A stretch of 64,000 nt of DNA from Ustilaginoidea virens (GCF_000687475.1 NC_057320.1:4746501-4810500); one strand, 5' to 3'; shown: positions 50,420 through 61,505, counted from the first letter of the stretch. Numbers and translations are program-made. The notes: generated by a model from the letters alone, not told the origin.

Positions 50420-51849
50420 TTACTTGCGAAGAAAAAGGACTTGGCCTAAGGCTAGGATCGCGCGTAACTGGAGGTATTGGTGCTCTTCTGTAGAAAGGTT
50501 ATAAGGATGCAGCCGGCCAATGTTCTATTATTGAAGGGCCTACTTAATAAGGCTATTGGTGATGATGATGATGATAATGATAATGCATAGTAGCCTATTG
50601 CTGCGAGGTCTGTAGAGCCTCAATAGTGCCTGCTATCCGTAAGACAGCAGCCTAAAGCTCTTCAATCTGTTGTTGGCCCTGGTTATACGCGTTTCCTTAT
50701 TTCCTTGGTTTCTTTATGCTATTACGGCTTGATGATGCCACTAATAATGCCCTTATTCTAGAGGCTTCAACCTAATGAACAAGGTTAAAGATCGCATTCC
50801 CTTCTCGTTCGTCAATACTAAGGATTCTGCCTATATAAGACTCGATTAATAAAAGGGGCTTCGGCTCGTTAGATCGTATGCCTCGTTGTCGTATAATATC
50901 AAGATCGGGCTCGCGATAACGGTTAAGAAGCTCTTCTTCATCAGGCTATAAATAAGGCAATTAGTAGCTATTATGACAGGCAAAATGTATGACATACTAT
51001 TGTTGCCTTAAGCCACCAGTGAGGGTGTATATCTTTTATCTCAAGAGGCTGCCCACTATCAATCCTACTAGCAATTATATACTTGCAAGGGAGCCCGTAC
51101 TGCGATGTAAAACGGCCACTGCATAGCTCTAAGGCGCGTTATATTCGTGCCCGTTATTTTATTGCATCGAGGGCTAGCTTGACTTACTATATGATAAGGT
51201 CCATCGCCTGCCACCCAATGCGAAGCACAAGATTACGAATAACATCATATTTATCCCAGGCTACTTTCCTACAGGTGAATTCAGAGTCGAATTATATAGT
51301 AAGTCGCTACTTACGCCACTGCGTCATATCCCAAATCGCAGAATAAAGCTCGAATAGGTCGATAAATAGGTATCTTACGCGCCGCTTAAGCTCGTGATGT
51401 ATACTTTCAACTCGCGATATAGCCCGCGTGCCAAAGTTAAGGTATATTCCTACAGCATATTCGGCAAATTACTCACGCCATAGAAGGTAGGTCGTATTAA
51501 GGTAAGATATAATTGCTAGAATATAATAATTAGTAGTGAAATGCATAGACGGGTCATTAAGGGTTAATCATACACTCCTAGCAAGGAAACGAGGCGCAAA
51601 GATGCTACCATCGAGATAAAAAATCCTGCTCTAAAGGGGCCTTTACCACAGCCATCCAAACAGTAAGAATATCATCAGCAGTATTATTTAGTGATAATGA
51701 CATAAAACCTACTGAATCAATTGAATTAAATGCCTAGATTGCCGCAATATAGCTTAGTTCTTCTTCCTTAGAATCTTCTATAGAAGAAGAACCATACTCT
51801 ATTTCGTCATCCCTATCCTTCCATTCTTCGCATTATTATTTTTTTGCAG

Positions 51850-52936
51850 CCTTTTTTGTCTTATAACCTTCGATAATCTAACAACCCTTAAGGGTTCCAT
51901 TCCATTTCTTCTTAATATTAAGTACAATATTCTTAAGTATATGCCATATACAAACTTACTATTATGACGTAGGAAAGATACTTCGAAGCGAGGTCTTAAG
52001 GGCGGCTTCGAAATCTATAATAATAACCGAGGGTTCTTTAATTAAGGCTCGTTCTTATGCCCTTCGAAGTGCTATAAGAAACCAAGTATAGGCATCAATA
52101 TCTTCACGGGATGCTAATCCAAATGCAATGCTGAAATTTGTATATAATGATGAGATACCTGTGACTTGCATTAAGGGGAGGTTAAAGCGGTTAATCTTAT
52201 ATGTATTATCCATTAGCATTACCTCTGGATTCTGCTTCCAATCACTAATGCAGTCAGAATATGTCTAGAACACCCGGCAAATCTTTCCAGTTTCACTTCG
52301 ATCAATTTCATAGTGAAAAATGCGGGAATCTTCAGAAAGAAGGTCCACAAAGGCTTATATTAATGTTCCAGCACTATATTCGGCGAGTCGTAACTTTCGC
52401 TTGAAGAAAAAAACATCCAAGGCATTAATCAGAAGCTCAGGATATTCGCGCGTAATCTACTCAGCAATTTGCCTTGCTGTTAGTTATATTCCTTAGGCCT
52501 TTTTTTCTATTACTAAAAGAAGCCTATCCTAGCCGAATTATTGTTGACTTCATAGTCGTAATGTGCTTGAACTAATAAGGGAAGCGATTCGCTCATGATT
52601 ATGTGATAAATGTAAGACTTTAAGATAAAAGAGATTATTATAAATATTATATAGAATTCGGGCTCGAAAGGGGCAATCAGTCTTATGCGATGAAGTATTA
52701 TAAATGGCTCTACTTTGTGCCCATTGGCGATAATGACGACTTTGGCGGCATTGCATCGTGATATTTACCACTAAAGTCGTGCGAGGATTGCGTTTTTTAC
52801 TGCCAATAGTGCATACAAAGCCCTCAAGACGTTGATAGTCCTAAATCGCAGTAATTGCATCTTGCGATGTATGATATCCACACTCAATATCAGATAAAGG
52901 GATAACATAGGGCGTCGGAGTTGCTTCTGAAGCCAT
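51850..52936 (-). pseudogene. Mutator-like transposase, degenerate
   Basis: In one minus-strand frame the order is: N-terminus MASEATPTPYVIPLSDIECG; a TAG at 52843-52841; QSRAIYNTSSHKTDCPFRA and LKVLHLSHNHERIAS (zinc-binding N-terminal part); later the DDE core with LMDNTYKINRF, a TAA after the ALRRA segment, then SVIIIDFEAALKTSL, stops, and CIWHILKN. The D...D...C-x2-H arrangement is the MULE transposase core. The many CAA/CAG-to-TAA/TAG changes make it non-coding. Confidence 0.88.
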
Positions 52937-53011
52937 TGCGTAGGCAAAAGTCGTGATAATATGTGTGGTGGTGTAGAAAGGAGAAATGTGCCTAGAGTAG
53001 CAAGAAGGAAG

Positions 53012-53123
53012 AAAAATGCGGCACGTCACTACTCATAGAAAATAGGTGCAAAGGTACAAGTTCTCTTTTAGGTTTAGCGTTCCCGGTGGGTTTGAAAACT
53101 CTTCCCGCTCTGTTTACGTACTC
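53012..53123 (-). repeat. Terminal inverted repeat, right
   Basis: Reverse complement of the left repeat with three transition differences. Confidence 0.95.
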
Positions 53124-53132
53124 CGATTGCGG
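53124..53132 (+). repeat. Target-site duplication, right copy
   Basis: CGATTGCGG, identical to 49971-49979. Confidence 0.93.
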
Positions 53133-53765
53133 CGGGGAAGCGTCGGTTGCGGAAACTGCTCGGCTGGGGGATATCCCCGCCACGAGATGCGACGACAAGG
53201 CCGTTTCCCTGGCCGGGGGGTTGACTCGGTGGAAGCCATGTCAGGTCAAAGGCAACGGCGTCCCCCGTGGCGCGTGACCAGTCGCTCGTGGTCTCGCGGG
53301 CCACGCCGGCGATGGCAGCTGGGGCGGATGACGTGCACGGCACACGACGGCCTGGAGGCTGCGGAAGCGTTCAACGGCCAACCCCCTTCCTCGTGAAAAA
53401 CAACCCCAGCCCTGTCAGCTGTGGCATCCCCCCCCCCAAATCCCAGAGGCAACGGATGGCCATTGCCCCGAACCAAAGGCGGGCTTACGCCGCTCGTATG
53501 CCGTGCTCCGTGCTCCGTGCTATGGGCCCCAGGCCGGCGCAACCCTCCTGCAGGTGTTAGCCGCAGCCATGTAGCCAGTCGGCATCGTGTACAACCCAAC
53601 ACGCGGGGCAATTCCTCCATCCGAGGCGGCGGCCCCCAGTCGCCTCGCCCCACGGGGTTGTTGAGCATAAAAGACCACAGACGCGGCCAAGCAGTCGTAC
53701 GAATGCCCCCCCCCCGGACGCCTCCGCAGCCCCGAACCAACGCGCACCATCTTCGTCCAGACGCA
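53133..53765. other. Right flank of the transposon, promoter of the cysteine-rich gene
   Basis: 630 bases, GC-rich again. No gene. A TATA-like ATAAAAG is at 53667-53673. Confidence 0.5.
53667..53673 (+). promoter_or_regulatory. TATA-like box of the cysteine-rich secreted gene
   Basis: ATAAAAG about 93 bases before the start codon. Confidence 0.4.
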
Positions 53766-54096
53766 ATGAAGCTTCTCCCCGTCTTCGTGGCGGCCACGGC
53801 CGGCCTGGCTGCGGCCGCCTCGGCCATGCACCAGAGGGACGTGACGTGTCCCGGCGGCGTAAGTCGCTGGGCCTTCCGCAACTGCCTGCACGGCCTCGTG
53901 CTAACCCGGTCGGCGCGGCGTAGAGAACGACCTGTCCGGCCGGCTACGTCTGCTGCGTATGCTGTGACGGCAGCCCCGGCGACGACTGCCAGGGCTGTCG
54001 ACGCGTAAGACCCCTTATGTCCGGAGCGCGCGCGCGCGGTTTCAGCCCGGATACTGACGTTGCGGCCAGCGCGGGGGCGGTTCGTGCTTCTGCTAG
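53766..54096 (+). CDS. Small secreted cysteine-rich protein (66 aa, 3 exons)
   Basis: Exons 53766-53858, 53924-54004, 54070-54096; both introns are GTAAG...AG (65 bp each) and phase 0. Signal peptide MKLLPVFVAATAGLAAAASA, then a 46-residue mature part containing 10 cysteines in the order C, C, CC-x-CC, C-x2-C, C-x-C (RTTCPAGYVCCVCCDGSPGD, then DCQGC and a Gly-rich SCFC end). No stop-free single-exon reading gives this pattern; the splices are needed. An even cysteine number suggests five disulphides. I do not recognise the family. It could be an effector, an antimicrobial or a wall-associated peptide. It starts 640 bases from the transposon end. Confidence 0.65.
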
Positions 54097-54714
54097 TGCC
54101 GCAGCTCGTCTGGCAATGCTTGCTTGGCTTTGTCGGGATTTGTAGTCCAGAGGCGGCGACCTGTCGAGGGCGCGAGTGGTTGTCCGTCGTCGATGGAGGG
54201 GCTGCCGAGTGAGTGAGACGCGGGGTGACGACGGCGATGCCCGGGGGTAGAGTGCAGAGTCAAACGGGCTTTCTCTATATGCCATTTGTTACACGAGACG
54301 AGTATAATTCATACATCATGTGCTGTGAAGGAAAACAACCGACGGGGCAGTTGGCAGTTGTGTATACAACCCCGGCACCACTGCTCGCCTCCCCGGGCCG
54401 AGCTCACCTGCCCTGACCGAAGCAGCCACCATCATCACCCTGTCAACCCTCGCGTCTGCTTCCCAAGCGCATCCCTCCCTCCGTCTTGCTTCTCTATTCT
54501 TTCACCCATCAGCCAGCCCAGTCCAACACGGCGTTCCAACCCCCCCCCCCCGCGCGCGAAGCAGCACCCCGAGCCCGCCCTGCTTCCCTCACGATCCGAT
54601 CCTGCTCAACGGCGTGGTGCAATCCACAAGATGAGTGCTTACGTCCCGGCTGCACAAATGGCCATCTTCTCCGCACTAGAGCTCAGTCAGCACGCCGTCG
54701 CACATCACTCCCCC
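54097..54714. other. Convergent gap between two secreted-protein genes
   Basis: About 620 bases; no gene supported. The facing gene may have a third exon here (see its entry). Confidence 0.45.
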
Positions 54715-55244
54715 CTACCCGTTCGGCAGCCCACTCACAGCGTGTCTCGCCTGGCACCGGTAGCCGCTGGTGTCCAGCGTGACCGACAGGTTGCCGCCGG
54801 AACCGGGCTCGATCCGCCGCACCGTGGTGAGGACGCACTCGTTTTCCATCCTCTCGCAGTTCTGCAGGCACGCGAGTCAGTTCCGTCTCGTCTCGCCTAC
54901 CAGCGCGCAGGGTACGTTTTTTTTTTTTTTTCTTTCTTTTCTTTTTCCTTTTTTGCACGGCTCGCCCTCTGCTGCTTTCCGAAAAAACAGTTTCAGGGCG
55001 GGGCGCCACCTACCCCGAGCCAGAAGAAGTGCCGCGTCCGGCCGCGATGCTTGATGCGAACCGGGCGGGGGATGTCGGCTTCCCTCATCTCGAGGACCTT
55101 GGTGTACCGGAGGGAGACGTCCGGCCGGCGGGGGTTGGTTCGCGGAGCCGGGACGGCGGACGGGACGGGCAGCCCGGGCGGGGGGGATTTGGCCGCGCAG
55201 AGGGTTGCAGCTGCCCATGCCGTGTAGATGAGCCAGAGGTGCAT
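54715..55244 (-). CDS. Small secreted protein (about 125 aa, 2 exons)
   Basis: Exon 1 is 55244-55014 and exon 2 is 54861-54715; the intron (GTAGGT...CTGCAG) is phase 0 and holds a pyrimidine/purine tract. Signal peptide MHLWLIYTAWAAATLCAA, a Pro-rich segment, then VSLRYTKVLEMREADIPRPV, HFFWLGNCERMENECVLTTV and SVTLDTSGYRCQARHA. The alternating hydrophobic pattern suggests a small beta-rich fold; the mature part has three cysteines. A GTGAGT in exon 2 (just after QARHA) could be a donor, giving another C-terminus from sequence near 54.6 kb. The start was set at ATG 55244 because the hydrophobic signal follows at once. Family unknown. Confidence 0.6.
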
Positions 55245-56297
55245 TGCGAAGTGCGCGTGCTGCAAGAGACGGGGAGCCTTGAAATCCTAGGCGCTTGCCT
55301 TTGGAGGATGTAGAGGCTGGGGCTGGCGAGGTTTTCTATCCCAGGCGGCCTGCTGAGAGGCTGAGCTCGTGCCATGATTGCGACGGCTTGTACTGGTGCG
55401 TATTTTTATGGAATCGTACGCATTGATCACGCCGCCTCTCCGCATAGTCGTTATTGTCAAGCCCTCCGTGCCCAAGTCAGGTCTAAAAACAGCCACAGAC
55501 CATGCATGCCATTTCCGACCTTGTTGGCGAAACGGTCTGATGGCGTTCGCCTTCCTTCTGGCCCAGCAGCGGAATCTCGAATCTGCAACCCGCCAGCTGT
55601 TGCAGGGGATGTCGTTATTTTCGTCGTAGATGTCTGGTCGGCCAAGTCTGAGCTGGATACGCCATTGTAACCGAGGGAGCCGTAGCCCCTTAGGGCTCCT
55701 CCTATTCCCACCATAAATAGCTGGCATGACGAGTCTCGGTCAGTTGGGCTCGTTGTCACCATTCATGTCATTGTCGCGTTTTCCCTTACATTCTCATTCT
55801 GACGCCAGCATGGTTCCGCTCCGGACTAACCCGGGTTCAACGTGCGCTTTCTGGCCCAAGTCGAACGAGCCCAGGGTGTATCCGCGACCAGAACTGAGAT
55901 GCCGCTGCAATAGTGCCACTGCGACAGATACCAGTTGTAGTAAATAACCACCATACATGGGAGATACTAGCCCCGCAATGCGTGCCTGCTATAATAAATA
56001 CTACTGTAATGATTGCAGGTGATATGCATCGTAGCGGGACCTATCGCGGCCGGCATCTCTTATCAGCATCCCTTGCGCCAAGTACCAAGATACGTTTTTT
56101 GTTGTTCGTACAAAGATCTGTTTTTTTGAGGATTTTTACATTTCCTTATTTTTTATTTTTATTTTTTTGCGATGTGTCTACTTTCTGCAATACTTGGTTG
56201 GCGTACCACTTTTCCGTTCGTATGGCCTGTTGGATAGGACGACATGTCCTGCTATATGCACCTTACGGCTGCAGCCGTACCCTCAATACCTCTAATA
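55245..56297. other. Intergenic, GC falling to AT-rich
   Basis: About 1 kb. No supported gene. From 55.9 kb the base composition shifts towards AT. Confidence 0.5.
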
Positions 56298-57493
56298 TTA
56301 TCCTCTTCGCTTCATCGCCCGCCCTTGATAGTCCCCATCGTCCCGTTCAGCTCGATCTAGTACAGCCTGCTCTAGATGGGCGTATGTTTCTTCGTCTTCC
56401 GAACACAGCTGTTCTGCAGAGCTGGATGATAGTCTCCGCTTCCTCATCGCTCCTTGTGATTTGGCTCGCCTCTCTGCTACATTGGCCCCTTCTGCTCGTC
56501 CTAGCTCGTCGGATTCTTCAAGAATGTCAAAGAGATTTTTAAAGGAAACATGTATTGGTATAGATTCGTAATCAACAGCAGACAGGGCATTAGTTGCAAA
56601 GTCGCCGAGGGTCAGGTTTAAATTCTTCTCGTCATTGCATGCGCGTCCATCGGGAGATCGAAACATCTATTTTGATTAGCCTTACACCTGCAATCATCAA
56701 CTCTACACACCTCATATGAAATGACTTCGTCGGGAGCCAGATCCTTGATATCTTCGTCTTCTACATATGTAATCTTCGGGCGCCAGAGCGAAACAAAGGC
56801 CTCTTTAGATCGATAGCTTATATCAATACCAATGACTGCCTTGATGTCTCCGTTGGAATATAGGATGTAGTCCTGGGCAAGCTTCCTTAGTTTTTTGCCA
56901 TCCTGCGAGTAGGACACTTCTATTACGACGCCGGGGTATTCGGCATGTATATGTCGCAATTGCATGTCAGGCGAGCGTTGAATATCCTTGAAGGACTCAG
57001 AATCACCTTCTGCGAGTATAACTTTAGATCCTGCTGCTAATCTAATTTTAGAAGCAAAAGCGGCTGCTTGGCCGTCTTTGTTGCCGAGTTCTTTCAATTG
57101 AGCCATCAAGTCGTGGCCAAGGGTGCTCGCGAAGAAATCATGGATAGTGGAAGGCATTCGGAGCTGAAGCAAGCCGCGGTTCGGGTCGTAATCGAATCGC
57201 CTGAATATTTGACTGATTTTTTCCCGATTGGTTTCATAGGACTCTTGGTCGACTGGAACTTGGAGCCAAGTGGTAGCGTGGTCGGCCTGGTTCTGGGATT
57301 TACGTGCTTCAAGCAGACGAATTAGCGCGCTTGCGTTGGACGAGTCTGTATTGTGTCGAGATCGTTCCGCAGTGGCAGGCGGCGTTAACGGTAGGTGACC
57401 CTGATGAGCCAGCGCTTTAGTGCCAGGAAAATCTCGGTCGATTAAATGATGCTGCATATCATCAGATCCGCAGGTTGTTTCTCTTCCGGTCAT
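56298..57493 (-). CDS. PD-(D/E)XK-like (Uma2-type) protein, uncharacterised fungal type (383 aa, 2 exons)
   Basis: Exons 57493-56711 and 56666-56298, with a 44-bp intron (GTGTGT...AATAG). The core is nuclease-like: ESFKDIQRSPDMQLRHIHAE contains Ser-Pro-Asp (about 174-176), followed by YPGVVIEVSYSQDGKKLRKL (Glu192) and AQDYILYSNGDIKAVIGIDI. This order, a Pro-Asp, a strand with a Glu, then a Lys-rich helix and Tyr, is that of Uma2-like PD-(D/E)XK proteins, though the Lys of the motif is not in its textbook place. Then KEAFVSLWRPKITYVED. The C-terminal exon is acidic/basic and Ser-rich, probably disordered. I believe related proteins occur in many copies in Sordariomycetes with no known role (recollection). 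The surroundings are AT-rich relic DNA. Confidence 0.68.
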
Positions 57494-59450
57494 AGCGAAA
57501 GCCTGTGAATGTTGGTGTCAAAGACGAAATTTGCCCCATCCTTCAAGGTGGATGAAAAAGGTGTCAATTCGATGCCAAAGAACGACAAGACTTAAGAGGA
57601 AGGAATGAGGGGCCACGCACGGATCTACGATGTTCCGTAGGCTAAGCAAGCGCGCAACAACCAATCAGGATGCTGTTATCCGCTAATAGCAAGCTGTTAC
57701 CCGCCGTGATATCTATCAATAGCTTGCGGTACCGTAGATTTGGGTAGATTTGGGGACTTTGTGGGAACGGGCTGCGGCTCATTATGTCGATTTGACATGG
57801 AGTATATAGGGCTTTGTGACGGTCTCAAGCATTTGGGCGAAGGGCCTGGGGCCTTTGGCTTTAGTATCAGTATCCAAGATGTTGATGTTGTATGTTGTCG
57901 ATCTAACCAGAAGGATGTTGCATCCCCTTGGTTGGTCGTCTTGTCGTGAGATGCGTATTAATATGCTAATGATGATGAACTGCTGGAGAATATACAGGCG
58001 AGAAAAGAGACAGAAGGAGACGTATGACCGGTCGGATTAATATAGATCCGATGTTCAACCCGCCCGCCCCATTTGGCTATTTATAGATTCCTTCTAACCC
58101 ATGTTTTGGCGGGAGGTGCCGAGAACGAACGACATGAGACACTTGGGTAGCTGCTTCGTGCCGAGGGCCATGTTCATAGGCTCTGTTTGATGCTCTGCTT
58201 GAGCAACCGTTATGCCCTTTATTGTGCTCTATTTGTTGAAAGGTGCGGATATCACAGCGTAGCATTTTCGTGTTGTTGTGGACGCTATAAAAAGGGTGGC
58301 TTGCTTCTAGATTCACATCTATAGGACTAAGCATGGCCTGTGAACCTGGCCCCTACCATTCCTATAGAAAAGTTAGATCTTTGTGGCCCCTTTGTGCCAC
58401 CTTAGTAACATAAAAAGGATATTTCTGATTTCTAATATAGTAGCAATTGCGTAATTAACCTAATATTTTCTAAATAACCTTAATCTAATAATGTAACGCT
58501 CTATTATAGTGGCGTAGAAGTCGACTAATTAGTAATTAAAAAGCTTTATTAATATTCTGCGTTATAGGATAGATACTATTGCTGCTATAAAAATTGTTAA
58601 ACGTATGCAAATCCATATTATATTGTTGAAGGATGCGTGTATCACAGGCCGCTGCGCTATGAATTTGCGAATCTGTTCGTTGCTTCACATGCCTCTTTGT
58701 GCCATCTCGTAGTAATCAAGAACTAACCTTTGCATTCTGACATGAATATACCTCCCGTCTTCTAGATGGGCGGAGATAGTCATTATCATCTACCTTTTCT
58801 AGCACCAGTGTGCTTGCTGCGATCTCACAATCGTACCACCTAGGGAATGTTTCAGCGCATTCCCGGTCTTCCAATTGCGCCAATTATAAAGGTGAGATGA
58901 ATCGAACCACCGCGCGAACTGATTTATTAGAAAAGTGGCAGGAGATCAGCATGAAGTGAACGAAGAGCGATGCATATAACTAGCTGGTTCCGTCTACAGC
59001 AATGCAACGAGTAGGGACAACACAACTAGTGCCAACATGGAGAAAGCCAAGAATACGTGTGACCCCTCCCCGCTTCACTGCTCTGCTGATGATTATTTTG
59101 CCAGCTGCCGCAAGGTAGCTCAAGTACCGTGGGCTTCGAAGTCGCATATTCAGTCGAAAGCTTGGCCCTTGACCCGCCTTGCGTTGGTTGGTAGAACCTC
59201 TGCAGCGTCACTAGCCAGAGCTGCAATCTTACCCGAGAGCAATATGCCAAGCCCTTGAGAGCTGACGAGATCATTAACCATTAACGATTCGTTGCATTTC
59301 TACCATTTGGAACTTGTCAATAGCTGCGTTGGGACCAAATAATCCCTATATTTTTAAAAGTGTCCATCGGAGCCCGCGTCGTGGCCTGCGGTCAACCCTC
59401 GTCCATACTCGTGAACCCACCACCATGCCACACCGTGTCGCCTGCGGCGT
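57494..59450. other. 2-kb AT-rich relic region
   Basis: Strongly AT- and TA-rich, especially 58400-58620. It contains two diverged copies of TTGTTGAA-(10-12 bases)-TATCACA, at 58230 and 58623, each followed later by a ...TTTGTGCCA... motif (58388 and 58689), indicating a duplicated, heavily mutated element. No open gene. Confidence 0.5.
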
Positions 59451-60949
59451 CTATAATCGCGAATCCCTCACCGGATCCAGCAAATCCCGCATCTCTATAC
59501 GCGGCCAGTCCGGGTTGGCAGAAGGGTCCGGTCGCTCGCGATCCCACGCCCATTTCGCGGCCAGCCGAGGCGTCAGCGCGCCTTCCAGCATCTGCACGAC
59601 GTACCTGCCAATGACGGGGAAGAACTTGTACCCGTGGAACGAGCCGCAGGTGGCGACGTAGAGGCCCTCGGCGGCGGCGTGGCGCGAGATGATGAAGTCG
59701 GAACTGGTGGTGAATGCGTCCCTGTGCGCCCGGAAGATAACGGGCGTGCCTTTGTAAGCCAGCGAAACCCCCCCCCCCCCCCGAGTTCACGACGGACATG
59801 CGGCCAGGCGGCCGGGGAGCAGGCCGGGTACGCACCAGCACACCCTGTGCTTCTCCAGCTTCCATCTCGCGGCCTCGCGGCCGTAAAACACGCTGCTGAC
59901 GTTGGCTATGTCCTGCTTCAGCTGCTCGGACGTCGTCCACTGCGCATAGTCCCTCTCGGCGGGGGGCGTGGAGATGAAGCGGCCGGGAAGAACCTCGCTG
60001 GTGTTTCTGAAGATCTTCTGGCCCCACCACTTGAGTTCGCGGTCCTTGGTGGGCGGCAGGCTGCCTACAAAGGGGGCTGTACTTGCAAGATCGTCAGTCG
60101 GTGTCGCCGTGCGCAGAGCAAAGCTGTGGTCTGGGCGTCCCTACCTTTCGTGGCAGTGTACCCCTGAACCCCGACCGGCATGTCCGCAAACCGCTCGTAC
60201 ACGTCGTCGCTCAGCCTCGTCATGCCCGTCGTGATGCCGCCAGCCAGGATGCGCGGCCCGGCGCGCAGGCCGTCCATGCCGCTCCTGGCCGCGCTCAGCT
60301 CGAGCAGCTTCGGCGTGTACGCTCCCGTGCACAGCACAACATGCCCGGCCTGTAGATCCCCCCCCTCGGCCAAAGTCACGCCGGCGCACCGGCCGGAACG
60401 ATCAAGCAGCAGCGCCGACACCTCCTGGGCGACGTACTTGACGCCCAGCTGCAACGCTCGCCGCGTAACCGCCCGGAGACAGTCGCCCGCGGCCACCCAC
60501 CCGCTGCGCATGTTGACGAGAACCTGCTCCACGTGCGTGTAGTCGGACGCGCCGAACAGCCCGCCAAACATGTTGCGCGCCTCTTCCACCGACCGGACCG
60601 CCACGTCGCCCTCGCGCCCCAGCCTGCGGAAGTTGTCGAGGCACTGCTGGGCGTAGTCGCGCCCGCACATCCAGTATATTCCGGTCTGGTGAAAGTGCGG
60701 CTTCCACAGCGGATCGGACGTGAAGACGTCGAGGGCCTCCAGCGCCAGCTCGCAGTAGACGGGGTCGTCGTAGTCGGCCCGCATGACCTTGTTCCAGTCC
60801 CAGGAGGCGGCGACCCGAGTGTCTGCGTCAAAGGCGTCGCGGTCGACCAGAGTCACCGACGCGTCGGGGTGCTTCTGAATGAGATGGTAGGCGGTGGAAA
60901 CGCCAAAGATGCCGGCGCCGACGATGATGTACGATTTCTCGGCAGCCAT
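59451..60949 (-). CDS. FAD-dependent amine oxidase, sarcosine/fructosyl-amine oxidase-like, peroxisomal (438 aa, 3 exons)
   Basis: Oxidises a secondary or tertiary N-methyl-type amine to an imine, giving H2O2 (family knowledge). Exons 60949-60145, 60076-59836, 59721-59451. The N-terminal dinucleotide fold SYIIVGAGIFGVSTAYHL has Gly-x-Gly-x2-Gly at residues 11-16. SWDWNKVMRADYDDPVYCEL is the family block after the flavin loop. HRVCW places Cys348 at the position of the covalent 8-alpha-S-cysteinyl FAD in monomeric sarcosine oxidases. VATCGSFHGYKFFPVIGRYV is the C-terminal FAD-binding block. It ends in Ser-Arg-Leu, a peroxisomal PTS1, which fits peroxide production. Divergent from the Rieske oxygenase gene. 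Intron 2 carries C15 (plus strand). Confidence 0.87.
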
Positions 60950-61423
60950 GGCTGTGCGCAATGGAGTTGGCCACTGAGTTGCCGGCCGAGGAGACTTCTA
61001 GGCTGGGGGGAATTTTTTTTTTCTTTTTTTTTCTTTTTTATGTTTGGGCGTTTGTTGCCCAAGGCAGGCAGGCGGCTTGCTGGTCTGCTGGTGTTTGCTA
61101 GGGGGAAACGGCAGATACGGCATGGTTGATGGACTAGTTTAAATGCAGCAAACGACGCAGACAGCTGCAGCTTGCGGCCTCCGATCTCGGGGCACGGTAC
61201 GGTACCGTCCGGGCCATCGGCATTTCATCCCCGTGGACAGCCGACTCACGTGGACGCTCCGGTGCTCCGATGCGCCGTCGGAGTCCAATGCCGATCACGT
61301 GATCGCAACGAGCTGGTGTCCAACCTCTGCGTAGCAGTCCCTTGAGTTCTGCATTGCTGGACGAGTAAGCGCGCGTAGCCCGAAAGGATGGTGGATGCCG
61401 ATTTGATCCTTGCATGATGCCGA

Positions 61424-61505
61424 AAGGTGTGTGCCAGATGGTGTGTGCCAGTATTGTGTGACGGATGGTGTGTGCCGGAAGGTGTGTGTCAGATGATGTG
61501 TGTGT
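61424..61505. repeat. Degenerate GTGTGTGCC tandem repeat
   Basis: Five to six units of 13-15 bases resembling AAGGTGTGTGCCAG / ATGGTGTGTGCCGG. Confidence 0.85.

Larger units (their letters stand above)
49980..53123 (-). mobile_element. Mutator-like DNA transposon (3144 bp), mutated
   Basis: Bounded by 112-bp terminal inverted repeats (49980-50091 and 53012-53123) differing at only three positions, all transitions, and by perfect 9-bp duplications CGATTGCGG, the size typical of Mutator-like elements. The interior is AT-rich and TA-rich, unlike the flanks. The minus strand encodes a decayed transposase: a start at 52936, a FAR1/WRKY-GCM-like part with DCPFRA and HNH near 52660-52600, then EVMLMDNTYKINRFNLPLMQ (about 52216-52157; first catalytic Asp) and VIIIDFEAALKTSLRSIFP (second Asp) followed by Cys-x2-His. 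Stops in this frame are TAG/TAA where glutamine codons would fit, so the copy is inactive on its own, though its ends might still be mobilised. Confidence 0.93.

Noticed and set aside
56074..56542. Plus-strand ORF opposite the second exon of the PD-(D/E)XK-like gene
   Set aside because: Phe/Leu/Ser-rich antisense shadow; the minus-strand frame splices cleanly to the conserved exon.
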